Positions 9,849 to 22,094 of a DNA stretch of 64,000 nucleotides are shown here, piece after piece (the stretch's first letter is position 1; every line of letters begins with the position of its first letter). The notes below the pieces were generated by a model. It was not told where the DNA came from. It saw only the letters and a list, made by a program, of their open reading frames with translations, and made no database searches. Position numbers and translations under genes: made by a program. Source of the stretch: Chelydra serpentina (taxonomy: Eukaryota > Chordata > Testudines > Chelydridae); the NCBI GenBank assembly GCA_037349315.1, contig JBAIAC010000214.1:2046001-2110000 (forward strand), read 5' to 3'.

Positions 9849-10290
9849 GGTATGTCTACACTGCGATTAAAAAAACAGCAGCACAGCCTTGGCTGGCCCA
9901 AATCTGCTGACTTGGGCTCATGGGACTGGGGCTATAAAATTGCAGTGCAGACCTTTGGGCTGGTTGTGAACCCAGGGTTGTGAGTTCAATCCTTGAGGGG
10001 GCCATTTAGGGATCTGGGGCAAAAATTGGGGATTGGTCCTGCTTTGAGCAGGGGGTTGGACTAGATGACCTCCTAAGGTCCCTTCCAACCCTGATATTCT
10101 ATGATACTATGGTTTTCCAGGCTCTGGGACCTTCCTCACGTACTGGATCTCAGAGCGTGGGCTTCAGCCCAAGCCCAAATGTCTGCACTGCAATTTAATA
10201 GCTCTGCAGCACAAGTCCTGCGAGGCTGAGTCAGCTGCCTCATTTCAGAACAGCAGCAGGTCTTTCTTTGCAGTGTTCGTGTACCCAAGA
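9849..10290. mobile_element. Harbinger-like MITE split by a SINE
   Basis: It starts GAGGTATGTCTACACTGCGA and ends near TTTGCAGTGTTCGTGTACCC. Its two halves are largely complementary (ATTGCAGTGCAGACCTTTGG at left, CAAATGTCTGCACTGCAATT at right), giving a long hairpin. A SINE (about 9968-10115) sits near the centre of the hairpin. Confidence 0.65.
9968..10115 (+). mobile_element. Turtle-type tRNA-derived SINE with CR1 tail, 3' part
   Basis: GGTTGTGAGTTCAATCCTTG resembles the B box of a tRNA-related head. It is followed by a GGGCAAAAATTGGGGATTGG body and then the last 80 bases of CR1 (GGACTAGATGACCTCC to TTCTATGATA). Turtle SINEs with CR1-derived 3' ends are established. The A-box half is missing here; a head-only fragment lies at 51755. 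Confidence 0.8.
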
Positions 10291-10436
10291 TCACACAAGA
10301 AAGTTGTGGGAGAACCAGGAACAAATTTCAGATCTCGTGACTCAGTCCTGTGCATCTATCACTACGTTATCCGTCACCGCTAAGGGCACGTCTACACTAC
10401 AATCTTAAGTCAACGTATGTTAGGTCAACTTATTGC

Positions 10437-10637
10437 CGGGGTAGAGACCGTCGAATCGTGGAAGTCAACGAATGGCTACGCAGATGGTGTCGGAGAGAAG
10501 GGTTTGGATTCTTTGACCATGGGATGGTGTTCCAAGAAGAAGGAGTGCTAGGCAGAGACGGGCTCCACCTGACAAAGAGAGGGAAGAGAATCTTTGGAAG
10601 CAGGCTGGCTAACCTAGTGAGGAGGGCTTTAAACTAG
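10437..10637 (+). pseudogene. CR1 ORF1, C-terminal end
   Basis: The reading V-N-E-W-L-R-R-W-C then FGFFDHGMVFQ, LGRDGLHLTKRGKRIF and LVRRALN matches the end of the CR1 ORF1 esterase-like (SGNH-type) domain, including the D-G-x-H-L segment that carries the catalytic Asp/His pair in this family. The N-terminal part with the nucleophile serine is missing because of 5' truncation. Confidence 0.75.
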
Positions 10638-10713
10638 GTTCACTGGGGGAAGGAGACCAAAGCCCTGAGGTAAGTGAGGAAGTGGGATACCGGGAGGAAG
10701 CACAAGTAGGTGA

Positions 10714-13529
10714 GTGCAAGAGGGGAGGGCTCCTGCCCCATACTGGGACAGCAGGACGATCGGTGAGTTATCTAAATGCCTATACACAAATGCAAGAAGT
10801 CTGGGTAACAAGCAGGGAGAACTGGAAGTCCTGGCACAGTCAAGGAATTATGATGTAATTGGAATAACAGAGACTTGGTGGGATAACTCACATGACTGGA
10901 GTACTGTCATGGATGGATATAAACTGTTCAGGAAGGATAGGCAGGGCAGAAAAGGTGGGGGAGTTGCGTTGTATGTGAGAGAGCAGTATGACTGCTCAGA
11001 GCTCCAGTATGAAACTGCAGAAAAACCTGAGAGTCTCTGGATTAAATTTAGAAGTGTGAGCAACAAGGGTAAGGTCGTGGTGGGAGTCTGCTACAGACCA
11101 CCAGACCAGGGGGATGAGGTGGACGAGGCTTTCTTCCAGCAACTAACAGAAGTTGCTAGATCACAGGCCCTGGTTCTCATGGGTGACTTTAATCACCCCG
11201 ATATCTGCTGGGAGAGCAATACAGCGGTGCACAGACAATCCAGGAAGTTTTTGGAAAGTGTAGGGGACAATTTCCTGGTGCAAGTGCTGGAGGAACCAAC
11301 TAGGGGAAAAGCTCTTCTTGACCTGCTGCTCACAAACAGGGAAGAAATAGTAGAGGAAGCAATAGTGGATGGGAACCTGGGAGGCAGTGACCATGAGATG
11401 GTCGAGTTCAGGATCCTGACACAAGGAAGAAAGGAGAGCATAGAATACAGACCCTGGACTTCAGAAAAGCAGATTTTGACTCCCTCAGGGAACTGATGGG
11501 CAAGGTCCCCTGGGAGAATAACATGAGGGGAAAGGAGTCGAGGAAAGCTGGCTGTATTTTAAAGAATCCTTATTGAGGTTGCAGGAACAAACCATCGCGA
11601 TGTGTAGGAAGAAAAGCAAATATGGCAGGCGACCAGCTTGGCTTAACAGTGAAATCCTTGCTCGTCTTAAACACAAAAAAGCAGCTTACAAGAAGTGGAA
11701 GATTGGACTAATGACCAGGGAGGAGTATAAAAGTATTGCTCAGGCATGCAGGAGTGAAATTAGGAAGGCCAAATCACACTTGGAGTTGCAGCTAGCCGGA
11801 GATGTTAGGAGTAACAAGAAGGGTTTCTTCAGGTATGTTAGCAACAAGAAGAAAGTCAAGGAAAGTGTGGGCCCCTTGCTGAATGAGGGAGGGAACCTAG
11901 TGACAGAGGATGTGGAGAAAGCTAGTGTACTCAATGCTTTTTTTGCCTCTGTCTTCACAGACAAGGTCAGCTCCCAGACAGCTGCACTCTGCAGCACGGT
12001 ATGGGGAGGAGGTGACCAGCCCTCTGTGGAGAAAGAAATAGTTCGGGACTATTTAGAAAAGCTGGACGAGCACAAGTCCATGGGGCCGGATGCACTGCAT
12101 CCGAGGGTGCTAAAGGAGTTGGCCGATAAGATTGCAGAGCCATTGGCCATTATCTTTGACAAATCATGGCAATCGGGGGAGGTCCCGGATGACTGGAAAA
12201 AAGCTAATGTAGTGCCCATCTTTAAAAAAGGGAAGAAGGAAGATCCGGGGAGCTACAGGCCAGTCAGTCTCACCTCAGTCCCTGGAAAAATCATGGAACA
12301 GGTCCTCAAGGAATCAATTCTGAACCACTTAAAGGAGGGGAAAATGATCAGGAACAGTCAGCATGGATTCACCAAGGGCAAGTCATGCCTGACTAACCTA
12401 ATTGCCTTCTATGATGAGATAACCGGCTCTGTGGATGAGGGGAAAGCAGTGGATGTGCTATTTCTTGACTTTAGCAAAGCTTTTGATACAGTCTCCCACA
12501 GTGTTCTTGCCAGCAAGTTAAAGAAGTATGGGCTGGATGAATGGACGGTAAGGTGGATAGAAAACTGGCTAGATGGTCAGGCTCAACGGGTAGTGATCAA
12601 TGGTTCCATGTCTAGTTGGCAGCCAGTATCAAGTGGAGTGCCCCAAGGGTCGGTGCTGGGGCCGGTTTTGTTCAGTATCTTCATCAACGACCTGGAGGAT
12701 GGTGTGGACTGCACCCTTAGCAAGTTTGCAGATGACACTAAAGTGGGAGGAGTGGTTGATACGCTGGAGGGTAGGGAGAGGATCCAGAGGGACCTAGACA
12801 AATTAGAGGATTGGGCCAAAATAAATATGATGAGGTTCAACAAGGACAAGTGCAGAGTCCTGCACTTAGGACGGAAGAATCCCATGCACTGCTACAGACT
12901 AGGGACCTACAGGCTGGGCAGCAGTTCTGCAGAAAAGGACCTAGGGGTTACGGTGGACGAAAAGCTGAATATGAGTCAACAGTGTGCCCTTGTTGCCAAG
13001 AAGGCTAATGGCATTTTGGGTTGTATAAGTAGGGGCATTTCCAGCAGATCGAGGGACGTGATTATTCCCCTCTATTCGGCACTGGTGAGGCCTCATTTGG
13101 AGTACTGTGTCCAGTTTTGGGCCCCACACTACAAGAAGGATGTGGATAAATTGGAAAGAGTCAAGCGGAGGGCAACAAAAATGATTAGGGGACTGGAGCA
13201 CATGACTTATGAGGAGAGGCTGAGGGAACTGGGATTGTTTAGCCTGCAGAAGAGAAGAATGACGGGGGGATTTGATAGCTGCTTTCAACTACCTGAAAGG
13301 GGGTTCCAAAGAGGATGGATCTAGACTGATCTCAGTGGTAGAAGATGACAGAACAAGGAGTAATGGTCTCAAGTTGCAGAGGGGGAGGTTTAGGTTGGAT
13401 ATTAGGAAAAACGTTTTCACTAATAGGGTGGTGAAGCACTGGAATGGGTCACCTAGGGAGGTGGTGGAATCTCCTTCCTTACAGGTTTTTAAGGTCAGGC
13501 TTGACAAAGCCCTGGCTAGGATGATTTAG
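10714..13529 (+). pseudogene. CR1 ORF2 (endonuclease and reverse transcriptase) with two frameshifts
   Basis: 10714-11496 is the apurinic-type endonuclease: [59 protein letters not shown] and GSDHEMVEF are all in order. A frameshift near 11480-11570 moves reading to 11573-13324. That part carries the linker, [37 protein letters not shown], the catalytic SKFADDTK, and the C-terminal [18 protein letters not shown] segment. A second shift near 13265 moves to 13272-13529, which ends with LARMI. Compared with the copy at 46628-48907 only a few bases are lost or gained. The enzyme nicks target DNA and copies its own RNA; this copy is not translatable in full. Confidence 0.9.
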
Positions 13530-14277
13530 TTGGGTTTGGTCCTGCTTTGAGCAGGGGGTTGGACTAGATGGCCTCCTGAGGTCCCTTCCAACCCTGAGAT
13601 TCTATGATTCTATGATTGCGGTGCCTGATGTCCACACTACCCTTCTTCTGTCAATGGTGCGTGTCCTCACCAGGAGTGCTTCCACCAACTGAAGAGGGAC
13701 AGGGCTGAGAGCCAAGGCTCTCCTCAGCTCCACGCATCTCCCTGCCAGGAGCCTAGCTATCCCCCAGTCTTCTCATCTCCCGACTCCCAGCCAGAAGCAA
13801 GGGAAAGCCACCTGGAGCTTCTTGCCTCCAGCGGGGAGATCTGTGCCCAGAGTCCGGTCAGCTGTCATGCTCCTGGCGAGGAAAAGGGAGCTGGGAGCCC
13901 GGAGGTGGCAGCCCAATTTGGACATGACAGCCCAGCTTGGAGTAGAGACTGGGTAGCAGCCTGGTTGGGGAGCCAGGAGTTGGCTTTTTTTGTCAATTTC
14001 ATAGCTCCAGCAGAGCCATGAAATTGACAAGACAGCCAACAGCTGGTGGAGGAATGCAGTGTCTACACAGACATTTAATCACCCGAACTACACTGACATA
14101 AGCCCTCCATCTCTCATGGAGATGGAGTTATGTTGGTGTAGTAGGGCACTTACATGGGCGGGAGCAATGCTGTAGTGTAGACACTGACATAGTTAGGTTG
14201 ACATAAGCTGTCTCATGTTGACCTAACTGTAGTGTAGACCCTGCCTAAGATGATGAGGGTCTAATTTATCAAAAACA

Positions 14278-14385
14278 ATGAGGAGGCCTTGTGGCACCTT
14301 AGAGACTAACACATTTATTTGGGCATAAGCTTTCGTGGGCTATAACCCACAGACTAACACGGCTACCCCTCTGAAACCTGTCATT
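14278..14385. mobile_element. Penelope-like 3' end fragment
   Basis: TTGTGGCACCTTAGAGACTA, then TTTATTTGGGCATAAGC and TTTCGTGGGCTATAACCCAC match the text at 57383-57445, the terminal region of the Penelope-like element in this window. It continues with a CTAACACGGCTACCCCTCTG segment. No coding sequence. Confidence 0.6.
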
Positions 14386-14799
14386 ATTTATCAAAGCAAC
14401 TTCAGCTTTTGGTTGCCTACATTTGAATGTATGGATAAAAATGGGCAAAACATAACTTTATAATAAACAGGAATTTGTGGGATATATCCCTGAAATACAT
14501 CTGGCATCAATTTTCTAAAAGCAAACCAAAAGTCTTTGAATTTATTTTATATGACTGGTGTGCAAAAAGTATTTAGTCACAATTTTCCACTAGAGATACA
14601 TCTGTTTAGAATTCTTGTGACTGCAACCAGTAAATGTATCTTACCACTAAAGAAATGTGTCAGAATAAAAGAATTAGAGAAATGGAACAATTGCCTGCCT
14701 ATGTTAGATTAGCAATGAGGAAAGATGGGTTAAATGGGAAAAAGTGATGATAGAAGTGTTGATAAAGATTGTTCTTATAAAAGTTAACTCCTAGCCTAC
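14386..14799. other. Unassigned AT-rich sequence
   Basis: No repeat end, exon or RNA gene could be supported. Confidence 0.4.
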
Positions 14800-16145
14800 C
14801 CTACCTCAACTTTGTGGCAGTCCCTTGACACAATATACCCAGACTTCTGAAAGGCATTTAACTTAGGCCCAGATGATAGTCTGTACAAATATCAATGCAA
14901 CACATATTCAATGGATTAAAAACTGGTTAACTAATAGTTCTCAAAGAATATGTAAGAGAATCATCATCCAGTGAGGTGGTTTCTAGTACAGTCCTGCAGG
15001 GAACTGTTCTTACTCAGCTGGTATTCAATATTTTTATCAATGATCTAGAGAAAATAGAAAAGCATTGATGATAAAGTTTGCAGATGATGCACAGATTTGT
15101 GGAGTGGTGCATATTGTTTGGGACAAGTCAGTTACAGAGCGAGCCGGTTCCTCCTGGACTTTTCCTTCTCCCATGCCCACATGCTGCACGTTGAGGGAGG
15201 ATGCTGAGGTATCACTTGAGTCCTAGTACCTCTAGAATTGTGCAGGGGTCATCCTGGTCCCGCTGAGTCCAGGGCCTGCTAGTGGGGAGGGGTGGCTGTG
15301 GCTGGATCCCATCTTTCCTCTTTCCCTCACGCTGTAACTCAGGAAAAAGATCTTGGAGTCATCGTGGATAGTTCTCTAAAGATGTCCATGCAGTGTGCAG
15401 CGGCAGTCAAAAAAGCAAACAGGATGTTAGGAATCATTAAAAAAGGGATAGAGAATAAGATGGAGAATATCTTATTGCCTTTATATAAATCCATGGTACG
15501 CCCACATCTTGAATACTGTGTACAGGTGTGGTCTCCTCATCTCAAAAAAGATATACTGGCATTAGAAAAGGTTCAGAGAAGGGCAACTAAAATGATTAGG
15601 GGTTTGGAACGGGTCCCATATGAGGAAAGATTAAAGACGCTAGGACTTTTTAGCTTTGAAAAGAGGAGACTATGGGAGGATATGATAGAGGTCTATAAAA
15701 TCATGAGTGGTGTAGAGAAAGTGAATAAGGAAAAGTTATTTACTTGTTCCCATAATATAAGAACTAGGGGCTACCAAATAAAAGTAATGGGCAGCAGGTT
15801 TAAAACAAATAAAAGGAAGTTCTTCTTCACACAGCGCACAGTCAACCTGTGGAACTCCTTGCCTGAGGAAGTTATGAAGGCTCGGACTATAACAGATTTA
15901 AAAGAGAACTGGATAAATTCATGGAGGTTAAGTCCATTAATGGCTGTTAGCCAGGATGGGTAAGGAATGGTGTCCCTAGCCTCTGTTTGTCAGAGGGTGG
16001 AGATGGATGGCAGGAGAGAGATCACTTGATCATTACCTGCTGGGTTCACTCCCTCTGGGGCACCTGGCATTGGCCACTGTCGGTAGACAGGATACTGGGC
16101 TGGATGGACCTTTGGTCTGACTCAGTATGGCCGTTCTTATGTTCT
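14800..16145 (+). mobile_element. L3-like (CR1-group) LINE, 3' half
   Basis: 14830-15110 encodes a decayed reverse transcriptase palm ([10 protein letters not shown], then KFADDAQICG). After about 220 bases of unrelated sequence a frame at about 15330-15945 is open for some 205 codons. It carries [52 protein letters not shown] and FFTQRTVNLWNSLPEEV, the C-terminal domain of this LINE group. The 3' end has TGGATGGACCTTTGGTCTGA and a TTCTTATGTTC tail, unlike the ATTCTATG tail of the young CR1 copies. Confidence 0.85.
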
Positions 16146-17419
16146 CCTCCCCCCACCCCAATCTAGCTCCTTCCTGGAATTTCTATTTTCTTCCCAAGCT
16201 GCATTGATCTAAGAGGGGGTGGATGGGTGACGGGAATTGGGGATCACTCCTGCATAGCTCGAGGTCTGTGAGGTACTGGTCTGCACCAGGTGCCAAGTTC
16301 ACTGTGGTGTAACTTTCTGGCTTCAGTTAATTAAATTTGCCTAGGACAAATTGGATCCTAGGAGCTTGACTCCTTAAATCCAGCTGGTGTCTCAGATATG
16401 AAATGTAGCCCAGGAACTTGTTTCTCTTTTCCAGGATTTTAGGTCTCCAAGTCCGATAAATTAGGTCTCTGGCTCTTCAGGAAGCAATGAGCAGACTCCA
16501 CCTCTGTCTCTAAAAATAGTTTTAAACTTATCCTGGTGGCACAAGACTTCATAGGAGATGCCTTTAACAAGATGATGATTTCTTGCCATTGCTGGTCAGC
16601 TTCTCACAGCTCTTGGTGCACCAATCTGAGCAGCCCAATTCTTCATCCCATCTTAGAGTTACTTACTGCAGGCACGAGGGGTGGGCAAAGATGGCCTTAC
16701 TGTGGCAGCCTGGGATCATGAGGGTTTGGTGTAGAGCTGGCCCCTGAGCACCCTCTTACTAGGAGGGACAGTCCAGTAGGGGTAAGAGGGATTTGTTACT
16801 TAAATGGCATAAAGGGCCTTAGAGCAATAACAAGTCAGACCCTGGGCCTCTGTAAAGCATGTGCTCATTTGCTCTCTTAGCTCACAGGGCCTAAACTTAC
16901 AGCTTCTTAAACTTAGGCCTAATTGTTGAGGCTTCTCTCTTTGAAGCCACCATTGGCAATGTGGCTTTTGACTCGCTGGGGTTGGTTCTGCTCTGACACC
17001 AGAGAGAAGCAGGATATCAATGGCTACACTAGCATACAAGCAATGTAATTGGGATCAGAATCTGGCTGTCTCCGTCAGTCTTGGCGCTGGCTGTCAGTAA
17101 CTGATGTTTCTCCCTCCCCCTTGCCTCAAATTCCTTCCCAACATCTTGAATGAGTTGGACCATTTCTTAAAGCTCATGGTCTCATTGGAGGAGAGGGGTC
17201 AGTAATATGCTAAACTCTAGCTAACCTCTCTCACCTAGCCTTGCTTTGCTGATAAGGGGAGCAGCATCTGTCTTGTTCAACTCCTCTAAAAAGATTAAAG
17301 CTTGAGTGCAGACAGGGCTCAGAGACCACTTAAGGCTTCTGAGTACCTCTGCAAAAACAAAACCCTGACTACATTTCCCAGACTTGCTCAGTTTCCTGAT
17401 GAAACTTTGAGGTAAAGGC
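16146..17419. other. Unassigned sequence
   Basis: No coding or repeat signal was strong enough to name. Small open frames (for example 16536-16721) have no family motif. Confidence 0.4.
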
Positions 17420-18578
17420 TCCTAATTGTATGTATCTAAATATGTGCTTAGAATGGCAACAGCAACTCTACATACATTTCATAGACTTTGAGAAGGTTTT
17501 TGAGAGTTTTCACAGGACCTGCCTATGGCACATTCTGTGGGCATATGAAATTCCTTTCTATATAATCAATGTAATCAAAAGCTTGTATTTCAATGGTACA
17601 TGCAATGTTATCACAGTGAACTCAGTTTTGAAGTCAAAACGGGAGTACGTCAGGGGTGTGCCATGTCTGCAATCCTCTTCAACATTGCCATCGACTGGGT
17701 AATGTGGCGTACAACAGAAGACATGCTAAGAGGCATTAAATGGACTCTCTTCTCATCCCTTGAAGACCTGGACTTTGCAGATGATGATGCTCTCCTGTCC
17801 CATACCCAACACCATATACAAGAAAAAACAACTCGACTCAACGCATTCAGCCAGCAAATTGGACTGAAAATCAACCGCAATAAGACAGATATCATGACCT
17901 TTAATATTGCCTCACCGTCACCAGTACGGATAGAGGATTATGTTCTCACGAATGTAGAAACATTCACATACTTGGGCAGCACCATCAGCCAGGATGGTGA
18001 AACAAGCCAGGACATTCAGAACAAAATCAATAATGCCAGGAACACCTTAAAGAGCATAAATTCAGTCTGGAAATCATCAAAACACAACACCAAAACCAAA
18101 CTCAAGATTTATCAGAGCTGTGTACTTTCAACACTAGTTTATAGTGCAGAATGCTGGGAAATGAGAAAGTATGACATGTCCAAACTGTCTTCATTCCATA
18201 CAACCTGCCTCAGAAAAATCCTCCATATCTTTTGGCCCAGAACAAGCTCAAACCAAGATCTATTGACACAGTGCAGCCAAGAAGATCTGAGCACCATGAT
18301 TGCCAAGAGGTGTTGGAATTGGAGATGGATCGGTCATGTGCTTCGGGTGGAAATTGATTCCGTCACCAGAGTAGCAATAAGATGGACACCTGAAGGCAAG
18401 CGAAAATGAGGCCGCCCGAAAACAACATGGCGAAGAGCTGTGGAAGCTGAGCTGAAAAACCTGGGGCTTACCTGGGAAACTATTGAAAGACTTGCCAGAA
18501 ACAGACAGGAGTGGAGGAGCTTCGTCACTGCCCTAAATGCCAGAGGCATAACAGGAACATGATGATGATGATGATGAT
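17420..18578 (+). mobile_element. RTE-like LINE, 3' part with (ATG)n tail
   Basis: A frame at about 17440-17640 gives FIDFEKVFESFHRTCLWHIL and, after a frameshift, 17600-18409 runs 269 codons with TGVRQGCAMSAILFNIAIDW, the catalytic DLDFADDDALLS, FTYLGSTISQDGE, and a C-terminal WNWRWIGHVLR. Beyond a TGA at 18407 the text continues GRPKTTWRRAVEAELKNLG and RQEWRSFVTALNARG. The element ends in ATGATGATGATGATG at about 18560-18576, a short 3' microsatellite like those of RTE-clade LINEs. Clade assignment is by motif memory; the endonuclease part is missing. Confidence 0.75.
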
Positions 18579-19232
18579 AAATATGTGCCAGGCCAGTCCT
18601 CTGGGCTCATGTGCACTAAAATAGCAAATGTTAACCCCTCACGCTCTGGAAGGGCAGTTGATCTTACACCTATAATATTAAATTGAGTGTCTTAAAACCA
18701 TACAGAATGTAGACGGCAAAAGATGCCTTATCCCAAAGGTCTTAGAATCTAACCAGACAGAAAATTTCACCTGCACGTGTTTATAAACTGAAAGTCCAGG
18801 CTTCATATGATTATTTTTAAAATATAAGGGAGGTGTTGGTAGCAACTCCAGAGCTAAGTGGTGCAATTTCTGCTCAGAAGACTAACATTGTTCCACTTTG
18901 TACTTTAGTGACTGAATTTAGTCTCCACAGTATAGCCACTAACTGAGCAAGTGTAAACTGGATTTGCCAGTTATCTTTTTGAGTTAAAATTTAACTAATT
19001 TTGTACAAACTTTTCAAAATGCTGCTGCTGTTTTTTTAATTTTACTCTATTTTGGTTTGGGTTCCTTTGGCTAGCAGACGGGCCTCACAAACTCTGCTCA
19101 GAATCTGACACAAGCCACTTTTGAAATTTCATAATTAATCAGATTATTTCCTCAGTTAGAGATAACATAATTGAAAAGCTAAGATCCATTAGTTACTTCT
19201 GTTCAATGCAGCCTTCCTAGGTCCTTCTCTAA
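18579..19232. other. Unassigned sequence
   Basis: AT-rich sequence without a supported feature. Confidence 0.4.
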
Positions 19233-19450
19233 GGGCTGGTCTACACTACCGCTTAAGTTGATGTAACTTGCATCACAAGACACCCCCCTGAGTGATGCAA
19301 GTTGCATTGACTTAAGTGCTGTCTACACCAGTGCTATGTCGGCAGGAGACACTCTCTCGTCAGGATAGTATGTCTTCACCAGAGGCACTACAGCAACGCA
19401 GCTGCATCAGTTCTGCTGCGCCGATGTAGCACTGTAGTGTAGACTTGCCC
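19233..19450. mobile_element. Harbinger-like MITE, 218 bp, TAA target duplication
   Basis: The ends are GGGCTGGTCTACACTACCG and, from the right in reverse, GGGCAAGTCTACACTACAG. TAA flanks both sides (19230-19232 and 19451-19453). Inside, AGTTGATGTAACTTGCATCA pairs with TGATGCAAGTTGCATTGACT in a hairpin. Confidence 0.85.
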
Positions 19451-19453
19451 TAA

Positions 19454-20089
19454 ATCACACAAGCATGACATAGCCTGATGAAAGTGTGTCCATCAATTAA
19501 ATAGCATTGTCCCCCTGAGATCACAGTTCATTTTGTGCATCAGTGTGAAGTAAAGGATGGAATGCATGAAATGCAGATGGCAGTACACAAGATGCCAAAA
19601 GGCAATTACTGTGGAGGTGACAAAGCTAGTGTGCTAGGTGGGTGGGAAGGCCTGTAAATTGGTGGGTGGGAAGGCTGCTCTGGATGTTAACATGTAGGGA
19701 TTCCACTGGTTTTTAGGAACTATGGCTAGGATTTTCAAAGGGTGCCTAAAGGAATTAAGTGACCAAATCCCATTCAGAGCAAAACATAGATGCAGGCAGA
19801 GACACAGCAGCCTTCTCAATCTCACAATGACTAAGAATTCCTCATTAAGGAATTGCTCTGGTTCTGGCTCCAGCTCAGGGAAGTGAAGGAAGTTTGTAAG
19901 TTTCTTGCTGGCTTGGTAAATAGTAATAGCTACAACTCTCTAAAGTACCTGGGGATGGGCAGCTTCAAGGAAAGATGCTATGCAGAATAGAGGTGCATTT
20001 CATTATATGCCATTGTTTCCAGCTATTAACTTTGTCAAGCAACTGATGTCATTATGGAAACTGGCATTGCATGGATAGATCACAAGCTT
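19454..20089. other. Unassigned sequence
   Basis: No supported feature. Confidence 0.4.
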
Positions 20090-20815
20090 GGGAACTAACA
20101 TTTTTCAGATGACATCTGTCTTATAGATAAGTAAGTTGATGATAATGAAGTGAGATAAACGATCTTGCAAACAGGTCATATCAATAAATCAAAGACAGAA
20201 ATTATAAAATGAGTTTATCTACCAATGCTTTTATCTACTTGGAAGAAGGTGATTCCTTGAAGACCTATTAATAAATTTACTTGTGGGTACCATCAATCAC
20301 AATACTGGTGATTACACATTTGCTGTAGAGTCCAGAATATACAAAGCGAGTGTTGTATTTCAAAAATTTCATACAGTATGGAAGTCCAGTGTGATTAGAA
20401 AACAAAAACTTTGTAGCTGCAAAGTCCTAAATGTCCTCTTATATGGAGCAGAGTCCTGTAAAACTGAATGAGTCCATCCATAGAATATTCAACATAAAAT
20501 TTATAGATTGAATAATTAACCAAGAGGTCCAACTACCTATAACAGTACAAGTAGTACAGAAGAAGAAGAGATGGACGTATTTGAGACATCTTTTATGAAT
20601 GACTGTTAATAGGCTACCTAAAAAAGCATTTCTTCTGCGATCTTAGGGCAACTGATGAGAGACTGACCTACAGCCACACTCCGTAGCATAATAATGGCTG
20701 AAGTGGCATTACTACATCTGAATATAGAAGATCTGGAAAAATTAGCCCAGGATAGGGACAACTGGTGTTCTTTGACATCTATCTTATGTACCTGATGATG
20801 TGAAAAGGATGATGA
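20090..20815 (+). mobile_element. Decayed RTE-like LINE remnant
   Basis: Scattered coding echoes in one orientation (a F-S-D-D-I-C-L-I-D segment near 20105, LLYGAES near 20440-20460, and a final D-R-D-N-W-C-S-L segment near 20755) match the order of motifs in the LINE at 17420-18578. It ends in GGATGATGATAG near 20810. It is older and frame-broken throughout. Confidence 0.5.
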
Positions 20816-20821
20816 TAGAGT

Positions 20822-21750
20822 TTCATGAAATTTAAGGCCATTAGCTCATCTAGTCTGACCGCCTATGTATCACAGGCCATTAGATTTCATCCAAGTACCC
20901 CTGTGTTGAACCCAGTTACTTCAGTTGCACCAAAACATTTTAGTCCTCAAGAGTCCCCCTACTGCAAAGGAAGCAGAAAAAAATGCTAAAGGCCCATGCC
21001 AATCTGATATGGGGGGGGGAGGATTCTCCCCAACCCCAAATCTCGCTATCAAATTGATCCTGAGCATGTAAGCAAGACACACCAACCAGGCACCTAAAAA
21101 GAGGTTTCTCTGTACCACCTTAGAGGACTGGTCCACCTCGTCAAGCATCCTGGTTCCAGCTGTGGCCAATCTAATGCTTCAGAGGATGGTGAAAAAACCC
21201 AAAATACACCTGAACAGTTGTACATCTGGGGTGGGGTGGTGGTGGATTTCCTTTCTGACTCTTGCGGACCAGATAAAGCACTGGAGCTAGAGATTTTATT
21301 ACTCGTCTTAATGCAGCGTTGCAAGAGTTATGAGCAGGTTGAGGCAATGCAGAGTTTCCAGTTCTTCCCACAGCCCTTGAAGGAACCAACGCAACCATCA
21401 AGCCTGACCTTCCCCCCACTTCCCCAGCCATAGAATTTCTCCAAGAAGCTGGATTAAAGCTTATTTTTTAGAAAGATATCTAATTTTGTTTAAAGACTCT
21501 AAGTGATGGTGAGTTGACCATTTTCTCAACAAGTAGTTCTAATGTTTAATGACACTGCTAGGAAATTGTCATTTCCAGATTGAATTTTTCTAACCTCAAC
21601 TTCCACCCATTGACTCTTGTTATGGCTTTGTCAGCAAGTCTAAAAAGCACCGCACTATCAGATCTCTCTTCCATGTCTAGGTACCTGTGCAAAGATTTTG
21701 TAGATACATGACAAACCTCACCTTCCAGAAATACACCCCCTGCAGTACAG
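20822..21750 (-). mobile_element. Old CR1/L3-type LINE, antisense 3' region
   Basis: 20828-20930 (CATCTAGTCTGACCGCCTAT, then CACAGGCCATTAGATTTCAT) matches the antisense LINE text seen near 2265. 21440-21720 reads as the antisense C-terminal and 3' untranslated part of the same kind of LINE. 20950-21430 between them is not assigned and may be an insertion. Confidence 0.5.
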
Positions 21751-22094
21751 AGCCTCCTTTGGCCTGACAAATCTGGCATCCTTTGGTTTAACAGAAGCTC
21801 TGAGCATGTTGATCTGATTTTTCGGGAGGTTTGCGTACAAAGACCTAGAAACATTTGTCCCTTCAACTCTGACATCCCCAAGCATGAGTTTTTGATTGGA
21901 TTCAAGGGCTAGGATAGTTTCATTGCAAGAGCATAACAGTATGCTCCTGAAAGTGTTGATAGCCCCTGCAATTCCATCTGATGTCCCAGATACCATGGTA
22001 GCAAAACATCAGATTCCCATCTTGGACAAGTGTTATGCATAGACTCTTGCTCCGTGCTTCTAAGAGCTGAACCCCGTGAAGATGTATATGTGAA

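Larger units (their letters stand above)
10437..13614 (+). mobile_element. CR1 LINE, about 3.2 kb, nearly full ORF2
   Basis: It is flanked by ATTGC at 10432-10436 and 13615-13619 and ends in ATTCTATGATTCTATG. It holds the end of ORF1, ORF2 with both enzyme domains, and the 3' tail. It lies inside a MITE and is therefore younger than it. The 5' end is truncated within ORF1. Confidence 0.93.
10384..14245. mobile_element. Non-autonomous Harbinger-like element split by a CR1
   Basis: The ends GGGCACGTCTACACTAC and, in reverse from the right, GGCAGGGTCTACACTAC form a 17-bp inverted pair and are flanked by TAA at 10381-10383 and 14246-14248, the TNA duplication expected for Harbinger. Without the CR1 the element is about 0.7 kb. 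Its interior (13620-14245) has no coding frame related to a transposase. Confidence 0.8.

Noticed and set aside
9968..10115. Possible tRNA gene from the B-box-like segment
   Set aside because: No acceptor stem and a CR1 tail follows; it is a SINE.
15292..15330. First codons of the frame at 15292-15963
   Set aside because: They come from the unrelated sequence before the LINE part; the LINE begins at about the E-K-D-L-G segment.
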